A stretch of 6,197 nucleotides of DNA from Saprospiraceae bacterium (GCA_013001805.1 JABDLW010000693.1:1-6197); one strand, 5' to 3'; shown: positions 1 to 6,183, counted from the stretch's first letter. A program made the numbers and translations. The notes: generated from the letters alone by a model not told the origin.

Positions 1-52
1 TTTCAACATCCTCGGTTTGGTAGATTTTAACGAGTTTTTCTGTTCTGATCAT
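1..52 (-). CDS. ABC transporter ATP-binding protein, N-terminal fragment (MacB/LolD type), cut by window edge
   Basis: Only the first 17 codons are present. They read MIRTEKLVKIYQTEDVE from an ATG at 52 and stay open to the window edge. The pattern M-I-x-T/x-x-L-x-K-x-Y, followed by an acidic stretch, is the usual opening of MacB/LolD-type ATPases, which hydrolyse ATP in the cytoplasm to drive FtsX-like permeases. Walker A and all later motifs lie outside the window, so the family call rests on the N-terminus and on context. The gene lies 33 bp downstream of the adaptor gene on the same strand, which implies one operon. In such systems the adaptor, the ATPase and one or more permeases form a tripartite exporter, often with a TolC-like outer-membrane channel. 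No Shine-Dalgarno sequence precedes the start; the leader is A/T-rich. Confidence 0.75.
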   Translation of the reverse strand, partial: MIRTEKLVKIYQTEDVE

Positions 53-85
53 TGTTTTAATTATTATAATTAGTTGCGCAATTAT

Positions 86-1336
86 CTACTTTAGGATTAG
101 TTCGTCTTTTTCGCCAAAATTTTCATAACTCGAAGTAATAACAATTTCACCCGGTTGTAACCCATCTGTCACTTCGTAGAAATTTGGATTTTGCCGTCTA
201 ATCTGAATGTTTCTTTTATAAGCGGTTCCGGACTCAGGATTTAAAACATATACCCAATTTCCTCCCGTGGTTTGAAAGAATCCTCCCCGTGCTAACATGA
301 GGGCATTTTCCTGCGCACTAAGTTCCAACTTGACCGATACAGTTTGGCCTCGCTTTATGCCATCCGGAGTCTTGTCAATAAAAGTCATGTCGGCAGCAAA
401 GGCACCATTGATGACTTGAGGATAGATTTTTTGAATAGTGAGATCATACCAGTCTCCGGCAAATTGGAAAGATCCCTGCTGGCCAACAAATATGCGGGAA
501 ATATAAAATTCATCAACCTGAACTCTGATTTTGAAATTAGAAAGATCATCTATCTGCGCGATCTGGCTACCTTCAACGATAAGTTCTCCCAGCTCGGTTG
601 TAAGTCCGGAAAGCTGTCCGTTTAGAGGGGCTTTGACAATTAAGTTATCCAGACTTTTCCGGGCGATTTCCAGGTTCCGTTCCATCAGGTCCAGGGAATT
701 TTGCATTTGTTGCTGCTGCAAGAGAGCCGAAGCGCTGTCCCTGGTAATGGTCTGTTGCAATAGCAATTTTCTCCGCAGAAGATGTTCCAGTTCATCCTCG
801 GTTTCCTGAAATTCTACCTCAGCAATGACCCCATCACCATACAGCGTGCTATTTCGCTCTACCCGCTTGGTGAGTAGATCAATCTGATAGTCTACACTAA
901 GGGCCGTTTCCTTCAAATTCAGACTTTGTTGTTCCATCAGGAGGGTATTGCTCCGTATTTGATTTATCTGGGCAACGATACTGGCTTCCTGATTTAGGTA
1001 GTTTAATTGAAGATCGGGGTTACTTAATTCAAGAATGCGTTGTCCAGCGGTGAGCATGGCACCATCCTCCACATACTTTTGTTCGACACGTCCACCCTCG
1101 ATCGCACCAATCAAAACAGTCTTGATGGGAAGAACGGCTCCCGTGACTGGAATAAACTCCTGAAAGGCCCCCTCGTGAACAGTATCGAGCAGCAATCGTT
1201 CGGTCTGGACATTAAGCCGGCTGGTTCCACTAGATTGGTAGATATTAAAGATGAAATACAGCAAGATTGCGGTGATGATCGCAATCGGCAATATGCGTTG
1301 CCAGCGCCACTTCTTTCTTTCTATTTTCCGATCCAT
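86..1336 (-). CDS. Efflux periplasmic adaptor (membrane fusion protein, HlyD/MacA-like)
   Basis: This 416-residue protein has the layout of an export adaptor, which bridges an inner-membrane transporter to an outer-membrane channel across the periplasm. A basic N-terminus (DRKIERKKWRWQR) precedes one hydrophobic helix at about residues 14-32, so it is anchored inside-in with the bulk in the periplasm. Residues about 65-108 (VTGAVLPIKTV..GGRVEQKYVEDGAMLTAGQRILEL) form the first half of a lipoyl-like domain. Residues about 110-230 are a Leu/Gln/Glu-rich alpha-hairpin coiled coil. The second lipoyl half follows at about 233-263 (IVKAPLNGQLSGL..GELIVEGSQIAQI). A beta-barrel domain spans about 265-340, and a membrane-proximal domain ends the protein (GLQPGEIVITSSYENF). 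The length is normal and nothing is disrupted. The ATG at 1336 is the only reasonable start. The gene is divergent from the regulator gene and leads into the ABC ATPase, so the pair is probably a MacAB-like exporter. Its substrate (peptide, antibiotic, lipid or metal) cannot be told from sequence. Confidence 0.9.
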   Translation of the reverse strand: MDRKIERKKWRWQRILPIAIITAILLYFIFNIYQSSGTSRLNVQTERLLLDTVHEGAFQEFIPVTGAVLPIKTVLIGAIEGGRVEQKYVEDGAMLTAGQRILELSNPDLQLNYLNQEASIVAQINQIRSNTLLMEQQSLNLKETALSVDYQIDLLTKRVERNSTLYGDGVIAEVEFQETEDELEHLLRRKLLLQQTITRDSASALLQQQQMQNSLDLMERNLEIARKSLDNLIVKAPLNGQLSGLTTELGELIVEGSQIAQIDDLSNFKIRVQVDEFYISRIFVGQQGSFQFAGDWYDLTIQKIYPQVINGAFAADMTFIDKTPDGIKRGQTVSVKLELSAQENALMLARGGFFQTTGGNWVYVLNPESGTAYKRNIQIRRQNPNFYEVTDGLQPGEIVITSSYENFGEKDELILK

Positions 1337-1440
1337 ATACGTTGCATTGCATTGAAATATATGCCAAATTTCTATATAACTGATCCCCAGGGAGTTAAAT
1401 CATAAGCCGGGCAGGCAACTGTACGTCTTCGTGCACTGAT

Positions 1441-1456
1441 TGTTCATATTCGAACA
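1441..1456. promoter_or_regulatory. Inverted repeat TGTTC-N6-GAACA, candidate operator
   Basis: The sequence TGTTCATATTCGAACA has two perfect 5-bp arms around a 6-bp spacer. It lies about 100 bp from each of the two divergent start codons. NtrC-family regulators bind dyad enhancer sites with their C-terminal Fis-type helix-turn-helix domain, usually about 100 bp upstream of the promoter, so the spacing would suit a shared upstream activator site. A 5-bp-arm repeat can also occur by chance, and only one copy is seen where such regulators often have two. The match to the neighbouring regulator is inference. Confidence 0.35.
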
Positions 1457-1491
1457 CCAAAATCATTATCTTTACTAAAAGCCACCATTGG

Positions 1492-1527
1492 TTTGACAAA
1501 AATCTAAAAATTCCCGGAGTGTCTTTG
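1492..1527 (+). promoter_or_regulatory. Weak Bacteroidota-type promoter candidate for the response regulator gene
   Basis: A TTTG at 1492-1495 resembles the -33 element and TGTCTTTG at 1520-1527 matches the -7 consensus TAnnTTTG at all but one fixed position. The gap between them is 24 bp, slightly longer than the usual range. Transcription would begin near 1534, leaving a leader of about 20-25 bases before the ATG at 1557. This is a tentative call because of the mismatch and the spacing. Confidence 0.25.
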
Positions 1528-1556
1528 AACGTCACTGTAAAACACCATTATTTCTC

Positions 1557-2930
1557 ATGACCAAGAAAGGAACGATACTTATCATTGACGATGAAGAAGA
1601 CATTCTGTATTCTTTGAAATTCTTGCTCAAGCAACATTTTTCCTCCGTATTTACGGACACAAATCCCTACCAGATACCCCGCTTATTACGGCAACATGAA
1701 CCCGATATTGTGTTGCTCGATATGAATTTCGGGAAGGGGAGGGATTCCGGCAGTGAGGGATTGGAGTGGCTGAAAAAGATAAAAACTCTGTCTCCATCAA
1801 CTCCCGTAATCACCATGACAGCTTACAGTGATGTTGGTATTGCAGTAGAGGCGTTAAAATCAGGCGCTCAGGATTTCGTGGAAAAGCCGTGGCGTAATGA
1901 AAAAATGCTGGCTACGATACAAAATGTTTTCAAAGCAGCTACTTCAGAACAAAAAGTGGATAAGCTGCAAAAGACCCAGCAAGCTATCAATGCCGCTATT
2001 AATCAACCATTTACCGAAATCGTGGGTCAGTCGGCAGAAATGCAAAAAGTCTATACTACTATAGAAAAAGTAGCCAGGACCGATGCGCATATTTTACTGT
2101 TGGGCGAGAACGGGACAGGCAAAGAATTGATTGCTAGGGCGTTGCATAAACAGTCTATGCGCACAGATAAAGTTTTCATCCCCGTGGACCTGGGTGCAAT
2201 TCCTGAAACACTGTTTGAAGCTGAGCTCTTTGGTCATAAAAAGGGTGCGTTTACCGGAGCACACCAAGACCGTATCGGACGATTTGAGGCTGCCACCGGA
2301 GGCACCCTGTTTTTAGATGAGATAGGCAATCTCAGCCTGGCGGCCCAGTCCAAGTTATTACACGCGTTACAGACATACGAAATCATACCGGTAGGAAGTA
2401 ATAAACCCATAAAAGTGGATATCCGGCTTATATGCGCCACTAACATGCCTTTGCGACAGATGGTACACGAAAATCGATTCAGACAAGATCTTTTATACCG
2501 GATAAATACGGTTGAAATTCAACTGCCACCATTGCGTAACCGGATGGATGACATTGCTCCTCTGGCCCAGCATTATCTAAAGATGTATCGTAAGAAATAT
2601 CAAAAGGGTGCCCTTGAACTCAGCATGGGCGCAATTAAGAAATTGCAATCTTATGAATGGCCGGGCAACGTGCGTGAACTGAAACACATCATGGAGCGAA
2701 CCGTGATCATGTGTGATAAAAATCAGATCGCTTCTGATGATATTATTTTGACTGCCAGTCGACCATCAGCTATACCTGCCATGCAAAAGGCCGCGACAAT
2801 TGAGGAAATGGAGGAGCAATTGATACGCGGAGTAATGAAAAAACATGATGGCAACATTACGAAGGCTGCATCCGAACTGGGTTTGACACGCACTTCCCTA
2901 TACCGGCGACTGGAAAAATACGGAATATAG
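1557..2930 (+). CDS. Sigma-54-dependent response regulator (NtrC family)
   Basis: This 457-residue cytoplasmic regulator has three domains. The receiver (about 5-122) shows the acidic pair D11/D12, phospho-acceptor D55 in IVLLDMNF, T88 in ITMTAY and K110 in VEKPW. The loop after D55 (FGKGRDSGSEG) is longer than in classical NtrC. The AAA+ domain (about 152-390) has Walker A GENGTGKE at 183-190, an intact GAFTGA loop at 230-235 that contacts sigma-54, Walker B TLFLDEIG with D254/E255, CATN at 293-296, the arginine-finger segment RFRQDLLYR and the sensor II segment WPGNVREL. A Fis-type helix-turn-helix ends the protein (GNITKAASELGLTRTSLYRRLEKYGI region, about 432-457). All catalytic parts are present, so it should be an active ATPase that remodels sigma-54 polymerase when phosphorylated. 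The kinase gene starts 35 bp downstream, making a cognate pair likely. The divergent exporter operon is the natural target candidate, but that link is inferred. The start has no Shine-Dalgarno sequence. Confidence 0.93.
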   Translation: MTKKGTILIIDDEEDILYSLKFLLKQHFSSVFTDTNPYQIPRLLRQHEPDIVLLDMNFGKGRDSGSEGLEWLKKIKTLSPSTPVITMTAYSDVGIAVEALKSGAQDFVEKPWRNEKMLATIQNVFKAATSEQKVDKLQKTQQAINAAINQPFTEIVGQSAEMQKVYTTIEKVARTDAHILLLGENGTGKELIARALHKQSMRTDKVFIPVDLGAIPETLFEAELFGHKKGAFTGAHQDRIGRFEAATGGTLFLDEIGNLSLAAQSKLLHALQTYEIIPVGSNKPIKVDIRLICATNMPLRQMVHENRFRQDLLYRINTVEIQLPPLRNRMDDIAPLAQHYLKMYRKKYQKGALELSMGAIKKLQSYEWPGNVRELKHIMERTVIMCDKNQIASDDIILTASRPSAIPAMQKAATIEEMEEQLIRGVMKKHDGNITKAASELGLTRTSLYRRLEKYGI

Positions 2931-2965
2931 ATGTCAAGCTTTGCTAATGCCACACAATAATAAAC

Positions 2966-4303
2966 ATGGTTCTTTCAAAATTTAGAACCAGAGCGCTGAT
3001 TTCAGTATCACTTCTGGTCATATTTATTTCATTGGGGTTATACATGATATTTAGTCAGGATGCATACTTTCCTGGCTTTATTCTATTGGGGCTTGCCGCC
3101 ATGGTAGTTTATTCGATATTTAGACTGGTCAATCGCACAAATCGGAACCTTGCTAATTTTTTGATGGGTATTAAATACGATGATTTTGAAACAAATTACA
3201 ACAAATCACTTTCTGAAAATTCGGAAAAGGAACTCTTTGGGGCTTTTAATTTAATTAACGGAAAATTTAGAAATATCCGGTTGGAAAAAGAGATGCAATT
3301 CCAATACTTTCAGGCTCTGGTTGAAAATGTAGAAACAGGCCTTATCGGCTTTGACCGGGAAGGCAAGACACTATTTATGAATAAGGGTTTACAGGCCATT
3401 TTGCGTAAGTCATACTTTCCGAATTTTAATGCAGTTAAAAAGTATGATCCAGCACTTTATGATACCATGAATTCTATTCGGGTAGGCGAACGGAAAATGA
3501 TTAAGAAGGAAATCTTTGATGAGACCAGACAATTGGCAGTGCAGAAAACTCAGTTAAAGATTAAGCAAGATACCTACGATATTTTTTCAATTCAAAACAT
3601 TTATGAGGAACTGCAGGCCCAGGAGATTACTTCATGGCAAAAATTAATTCGCATACTTACTCATGAAATAATGAATTCAGTGTCCCCGGTGATTTCGCTC
3701 GCCCATTCCACAAATGACCTTTTGGCTAATACCTCAGAAGTAGATGTGGCAACCAGAGACGAAATTCATCAGGCGGTGAAAGCCATACAAAAGCGTTCCG
3801 AGGGCTTACTTCATTTTACCGAGACATACCGCCGGCTCACCAAAGTGCCGCCACCACGATTTCATGATCTGGATGCCAAGGAGTTGATGGATGATGTAAT
3901 GCTGCTGATGGGCACGGTCATGCGCGATAAAAATATTGATCTGGAATATCAGGTGCCTGACAAGCCGGTCTCCTTTCGCGGCGATCCCGAACAATTAGAG
4001 CAATCCTTTATCAACCTGGTCAAAAATGCTATCGAGGCTGTAGAAGATAGTGATGCACCCAAAATATGGGTGCAGATCGAAGTCAGAAACCAGATGTTAG
4101 TTTTTCGTATAAGAGATAACGGTCCAGGAGTACCTGCTGAGCTTAGAGATCAGATTTTCATACCTTTTTACACCACCAAACCCGAGGGTTCAGGCATCGG
4201 GTTGAGTCTCTGCCGGCAGATTATTTACCAGCACGGTGGTACTTTACGCGCTATCTTTCCGGAAGAAGGGGGCTCAGAATTCTTAATCAGCCTGCCTAAC
4301 TAA
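2966..4303 (+). CDS. Sensor histidine kinase, NtrY-like, with a minimal extracytoplasmic loop
   Basis: This 445-residue membrane kinase should autophosphorylate and pass phosphate to the upstream regulator. Two hydrophobic helices lie at about 10-30 and 35-54, joined by only a few residues (QDAYFP), so there is no real periplasmic sensor domain. A linker of about 55 residues without a clear HAMP consensus leads to a PAS-like domain (about 113-212, with VETGLIGFDREGKTLFMNKG). The dimerisation helix carries phospho-acceptor H233 in ILTHEIMNSVSPV, an NtrY-type H box. The ATP-binding domain has the N box QSFINLVKNAIEAV (N350, N354), G1 RDNGPGV (384-389), F box IFIPFYTTK and G2 GSGIGLSL (408-415). 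It is complete and likely active. It is probably cotranscribed with the regulator, 35 bp away. Proximity to an exporter suggests membrane or transporter sensing, as in Bce-type systems, but that is inference. Translation may be affected by a hairpin over the start codon. Confidence 0.92.
   Translation: MVLSKFRTRALISVSLLVIFISLGLYMIFSQDAYFPGFILLGLAAMVVYSIFRLVNRTNRNLANFLMGIKYDDFETNYNKSLSENSEKELFGAFNLINGKFRNIRLEKEMQFQYFQALVENVETGLIGFDREGKTLFMNKGLQAILRKSYFPNFNAVKKYDPALYDTMNSIRVGERKMIKKEIFDETRQLAVQKTQLKIKQDTYDIFSIQNIYEELQAQEITSWQKLIRILTHEIMNSVSPVISLAHSTNDLLANTSEVDVATRDEIHQAVKAIQKRSEGLLHFTETYRRLTKVPPPRFHDLDAKELMDDVMLLMGTVMRDKNIDLEYQVPDKPVSFRGDPEQLEQSFINLVKNAIEAVEDSDAPKIWVQIEVRNQMLVFRIRDNGPGVPAELRDQIFIPFYTTKPEGSGIGLSLCRQIIYQHGGTLRAIFPEEGGSEFLISLPN
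2967..2990 (+). promoter_or_regulatory. Perfect 7-bp hairpin overlapping the kinase start codon
   Basis: TGGTTCT at 2967-2973 and AGAACCA at 2984-2990 are exact reverse complements separated by a 10-base A/T-rich loop. The left arm includes the TG of the kinase ATG. In mRNA this stem would occlude the initiation codon and could lower kinase translation relative to the regulator. The arms fall in codons of ordinary sequence, so chance is possible, and a regulatory role is inferred. Confidence 0.35.
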
Positions 4304-4398
4304 AATGGCCTTAAAACTGAAATGAATGCCACTTCTGCTCATCACTGGTGGTGGATATTCACTTAGCAACTATTTCACCTGCTCGCTAGAAATCTATC
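4304..4398. other. Convergent intergenic gap, no clear terminator
   Basis: The kinase and LRR genes meet tail to tail across 95 bp. The only structure seen is an imperfect pairing of GAATGCCAC (4324-4332) with GTGGATATTC (4351-4360), a 4+4 bp stem with an asymmetric bulge, a long loop and no T-run on either side. It is too weak to call an intrinsic terminator, so both transcripts may end by other means or overlap. Confidence 0.5.
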
Positions 4399-5616
4399 TT
4401 AATCATAAATAGTGCAATTTGATAATGTACTTAGGTCGGCAGATTTACTACTTAGTTTGAGCCAGCGCAGGTCTAGTTTTTCCAGATTGCTGAGCGACTT
4501 TATGGAGGGTGGCAGCTCGACTAGTATATTGGCTCGTAAATCAAGATATCTCAATTTCTTAAGACTACCAATTTTGTCTGGCACAGAAGTAAGACCACAG
4601 TTTCTTAAGGTCAGTTTACTTAAGCTGCTCAAGTTAGTAATTGAATCAGGTATCACCGGCAGGTTATTTAGGGAGAGGTGCAAAAAACGTAGATTCTTTA
4701 ATTCACCAATCCAGTCCGGGACATGGTTAAAGCGGTTATTCTCTGCTCTTAACTCTACCAACCCAATCATTTTCCTGATGCATTCGGGAAACACCTCAAA
4801 ATTATTATATCCGATGTGGATGTATCTCAGCTTTGTCAGGTTAGCAAATGAGTTTGGAAGAGAAGTTAAAAAATTATGGCCAAGGTAGAGATGAGATTCT
4901 AATGATTTCAGTTTTCCAATTTCTGGTGGTATTTCGTCCAATTGGTTTCTACTGATATTGAGCATTGTCAATTTATTCATTTTCCGAATTAATGGAGGAA
5001 TACTGGTGATTTGATTCCGGCTCAAATTCAGTGACTGTAAATTAGTAAGGTCGAAAAGACCATCTGGTAAGAATCGCAATTGATTATTTGCAACATTTAA
5101 TTTTTCAAGTTTTCTTAAATTATTTAGTTGGGATGGCAAAGTCAGAATCTTATTGCCATAGATGGAAATCATTCTCAATTGTTTCAGCGTACAGATATCG
5201 GCACCTATATGTACCATTTTGTTGTCATCTGCATCCAGGACCATTAGCGATTTTAAATTTTCCAGGTTAGGCAGATCTCCAATTTTATTACCCGCGATTA
5301 CCAAATTCCTCAGTTCCGATAGATCGCTCAAAGCTGCTGGAACTGATGTGATGTCATTACCGGATACATCCAGATAACGTAGTTTCTTAAAGGAAAATAC
5401 CTCGTCAGGAATCTGTGTTAACTGTAAGTCACGTAAGCTTAGTCCGATGACCGACTTGCCGGTTACGTAACAGGCAACCGCTTCTTTTGATCGATCCTGA
5501 TCTAAATCAGTTTTAGCGATGGCGAGTTTCTTAATTTTTTGGGAGGAATTTAGATGGTGGGATAGTAGGCTAATAAACTCCTGCTCGGCAGAAGACATTT
5601 CTACTGAATCTTTCAT
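4399..5616 (-). CDS. Cytosolic leucine-rich repeat protein (about 15 LRRs)
   Basis: From the chosen ATG at 5616 the protein has 405 residues. An N-terminal segment of about 55 residues (MKDSVEMSSAEQEFISLLSHHLN..) precedes tandem repeats of mostly 23 residues with the pattern LxxLxLxxNxLxxLPxxIxxLxx, for example LEKLNVANNQLRFLPDGLFDLTN. I count 15 repeats from about residue 56 to the end. The third is one residue short, the fourth lacks the usual Pro, the ninth has an extra residue (LESHLYLGHN), and the last is degenerate (LEKLDLRWLKLSS) and looks like a cap. LRR arrays form curved solenoids used for protein binding, and this subtype resembles Ras-group LRRs of eukaryotes. There is no signal peptide, membrane helix, GTPase or kinase domain, so it should be a soluble binding protein; the partner is unknown. 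The frame stays open to an ATG at 5790, which would add 58 residues rich in Ile/His. I prefer 5616 because a -7-like element and an A-rich leader lie just before it. Confidence 0.88.
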   Translation of the reverse strand: MKDSVEMSSAEQEFISLLSHHLNSSQKIKKLAIAKTDLDQDRSKEAVACYVTGKSVIGLSLRDLQLTQIPDEVFSFKKLRYLDVSGNDITSVPAALSDLSELRNLVIAGNKIGDLPNLENLKSLMVLDADDNKMVHIGADICTLKQLRMISIYGNKILTLPSQLNNLRKLEKLNVANNQLRFLPDGLFDLTNLQSLNLSRNQITSIPPLIRKMNKLTMLNISRNQLDEIPPEIGKLKSLESHLYLGHNFLTSLPNSFANLTKLRYIHIGYNNFEVFPECIRKMIGLVELRAENNRFNHVPDWIGELKNLRFLHLSLNNLPVIPDSITNLSSLSKLTLRNCGLTSVPDKIGSLKKLRYLDLRANILVELPPSIKSLSNLEKLDLRWLKLSSKSADLSTLSNCTIYD

Positions 5617-5650
5617 TGGTTTTCTTTTAAGGTTCTTAACACTATCAATA

Positions 5651-5658
5651 CAAATATA
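5651..5658 (-). promoter_or_regulatory. -7 promoter element TATATTTG for the LRR gene
   Basis: On the minus strand TATATTTG matches the Bacteroidota -7 consensus TAnnTTTG at every fixed position. It would start transcription near 5644 and give a leader of about 28 bases before the ATG at 5616, with an A-rich AAAAGAAAACC stretch immediately upstream of the start. No clear TTG -33 element is seen at the expected distance, which lowers confidence. The element lies inside the longer reading frame that starts at 5790 and so argues for the shorter start. Confidence 0.45.
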
Positions 5659-5874
5659 AGCAATTGCCGTAAATAAAATTGAGTTATTATGTCGAATCGA
5701 GACTATAATGGTTGTATGTAAATTGTTTTTTCCAAAAAAATGAATGATGGAAAAATGAATGCCATGTAAGATTATTGCCATTATGATCACTTACGCAATT
5801 TAGACTCAAGTATGATAGCTAGGGAAGTTACGAGCATCCGGGATCAGCGTACTTTTTAGCAGAGTCAGGAGAGT

Positions 5875-5916
5875 TAAAACACAAAATAGGGAGCTACCCT
5901 GAAATGGACAGCTCCC
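5875..5916 (-). terminator. Intrinsic terminator-like hairpin for a minus-strand transcript
   Basis: GGGAGCT (5889-5895) and AGCTCCC (5910-5916) pair perfectly over 7 bp around a 14-base loop, in which two more C-G pairs can form. Read on the minus strand, the stem is followed by TATTTTGTGTTTTAA, a U-rich tail typical of intrinsic termination. On the plus strand the 3' flank (ACCTTCCCGCC) is not U-rich, so the terminator acts on transcription coming from the right. No obvious minus-strand gene is visible between it and the window end, so it may end a gene beyond 6197 with a long 3' untranslated region, or a small RNA. Confidence 0.6.
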
Positions 5917-6132
5917 ACCTTCCCGCCGTTCTAAATCCCGCTATCACTACAATAGGATTTGTATGAGATCCCAAATTTGGACAGAAGTACTTTCCTTCTT
6001 CTCGATCCCACATATAGGATAAGGCAGGATTAACGACACGTATTAAGGGTACCTCTATTTACCTCTGGATGAGGAATAATTTAAAAAAATGCGAGCCAGG
6101 CAAGACTGGAGGAAGAAAGATATCCGTAGCTA

Positions 6133-6183
6133 CCTGTCTGCCATAGCCAGGCAGGCCCGTCTGCAATGGCATGCCGGGCAGGC
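6133..6183. repeat. Two tandem diverged copies of a GC-rich repeat
   Basis: Copy 1 spans 6133-6156 (24 bp) and copy 2 spans 6156-6183 (28 bp), sharing one base. Aligned, both begin CCYGTCTGCMATRGC and end with CRGGCAGGC; copy 2 carries an extra ATGC between these parts. Each can fold: CTGCC/GGCAG in copy 1 and GCCCG/CGGGC in copy 2. A perfect 8-bp palindrome GTAGCTAC (6126-6133) sits at the left border. The lengths differ by a number not divisible by three, so the copies read in different frames and are a DNA-level rather than a protein-level repeat. GC-rich dispersed palindromic repeats of this look are known to me from Bacteroidota genomes, but membership of a named family is not established here. 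Confidence 0.6.

Larger units (their letters stand above)
1337..1556. promoter_or_regulatory. Divergent intergenic control region between exporter and two-component genes
   Basis: These 220 bp separate the start codons of the adaptor (minus) and the regulator (plus), so both operon promoters should lie here. The region is A/T-rich apart from a GC-rich patch at 1406-1416. Visible elements are an inverted repeat at 1441-1456, the GC-rich 11-mer at 1406-1416, a short TTGCA tandem at 1342-1354 just upstream of the adaptor start, and a weak -33/-7 pair before the regulator. No sigma-54 promoter with the canonical spacing between GG and GC was found on either strand by eye. Neither start codon has a Shine-Dalgarno sequence. 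That the region controls both operons is inferred from gene orientation. Confidence 0.65.

Noticed and set aside
344..809. Plus-strand open frames inside the adaptor gene.
   Set aside because: They are antisense to a clearly recognisable adaptor protein and have no domain-like sequence.
1354..1361. Minus-strand TATATTTC as a -7 element for the adaptor operon.
   Set aside because: It lacks the final G of TAnnTTTG, has no TTG at the -33 distance, and would leave a leader of only about 11 bases.
1348..1367. Minus-strand TTGGCA..AATGCA resembling a sigma-54 -24/-12 promoter just upstream of the adaptor gene.
   Set aside because: The step from GG to GC is 15 bases instead of 12, which sigma-54 does not tolerate, and the transcript start would fall almost at the start codon.
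4324..4360. Possible bidirectional terminator between the convergent kinase and LRR genes.
   Set aside because: The stem is bulged, the loop is long and there is no T-run on either side.
4412..4888. Plus-strand 158-codon frame antisense to the LRR gene.
   Set aside because: It arises from the periodic LRR codons on the opposite strand; the translated product is low-complexity Ser/Arg/Leu with no recognisable family.
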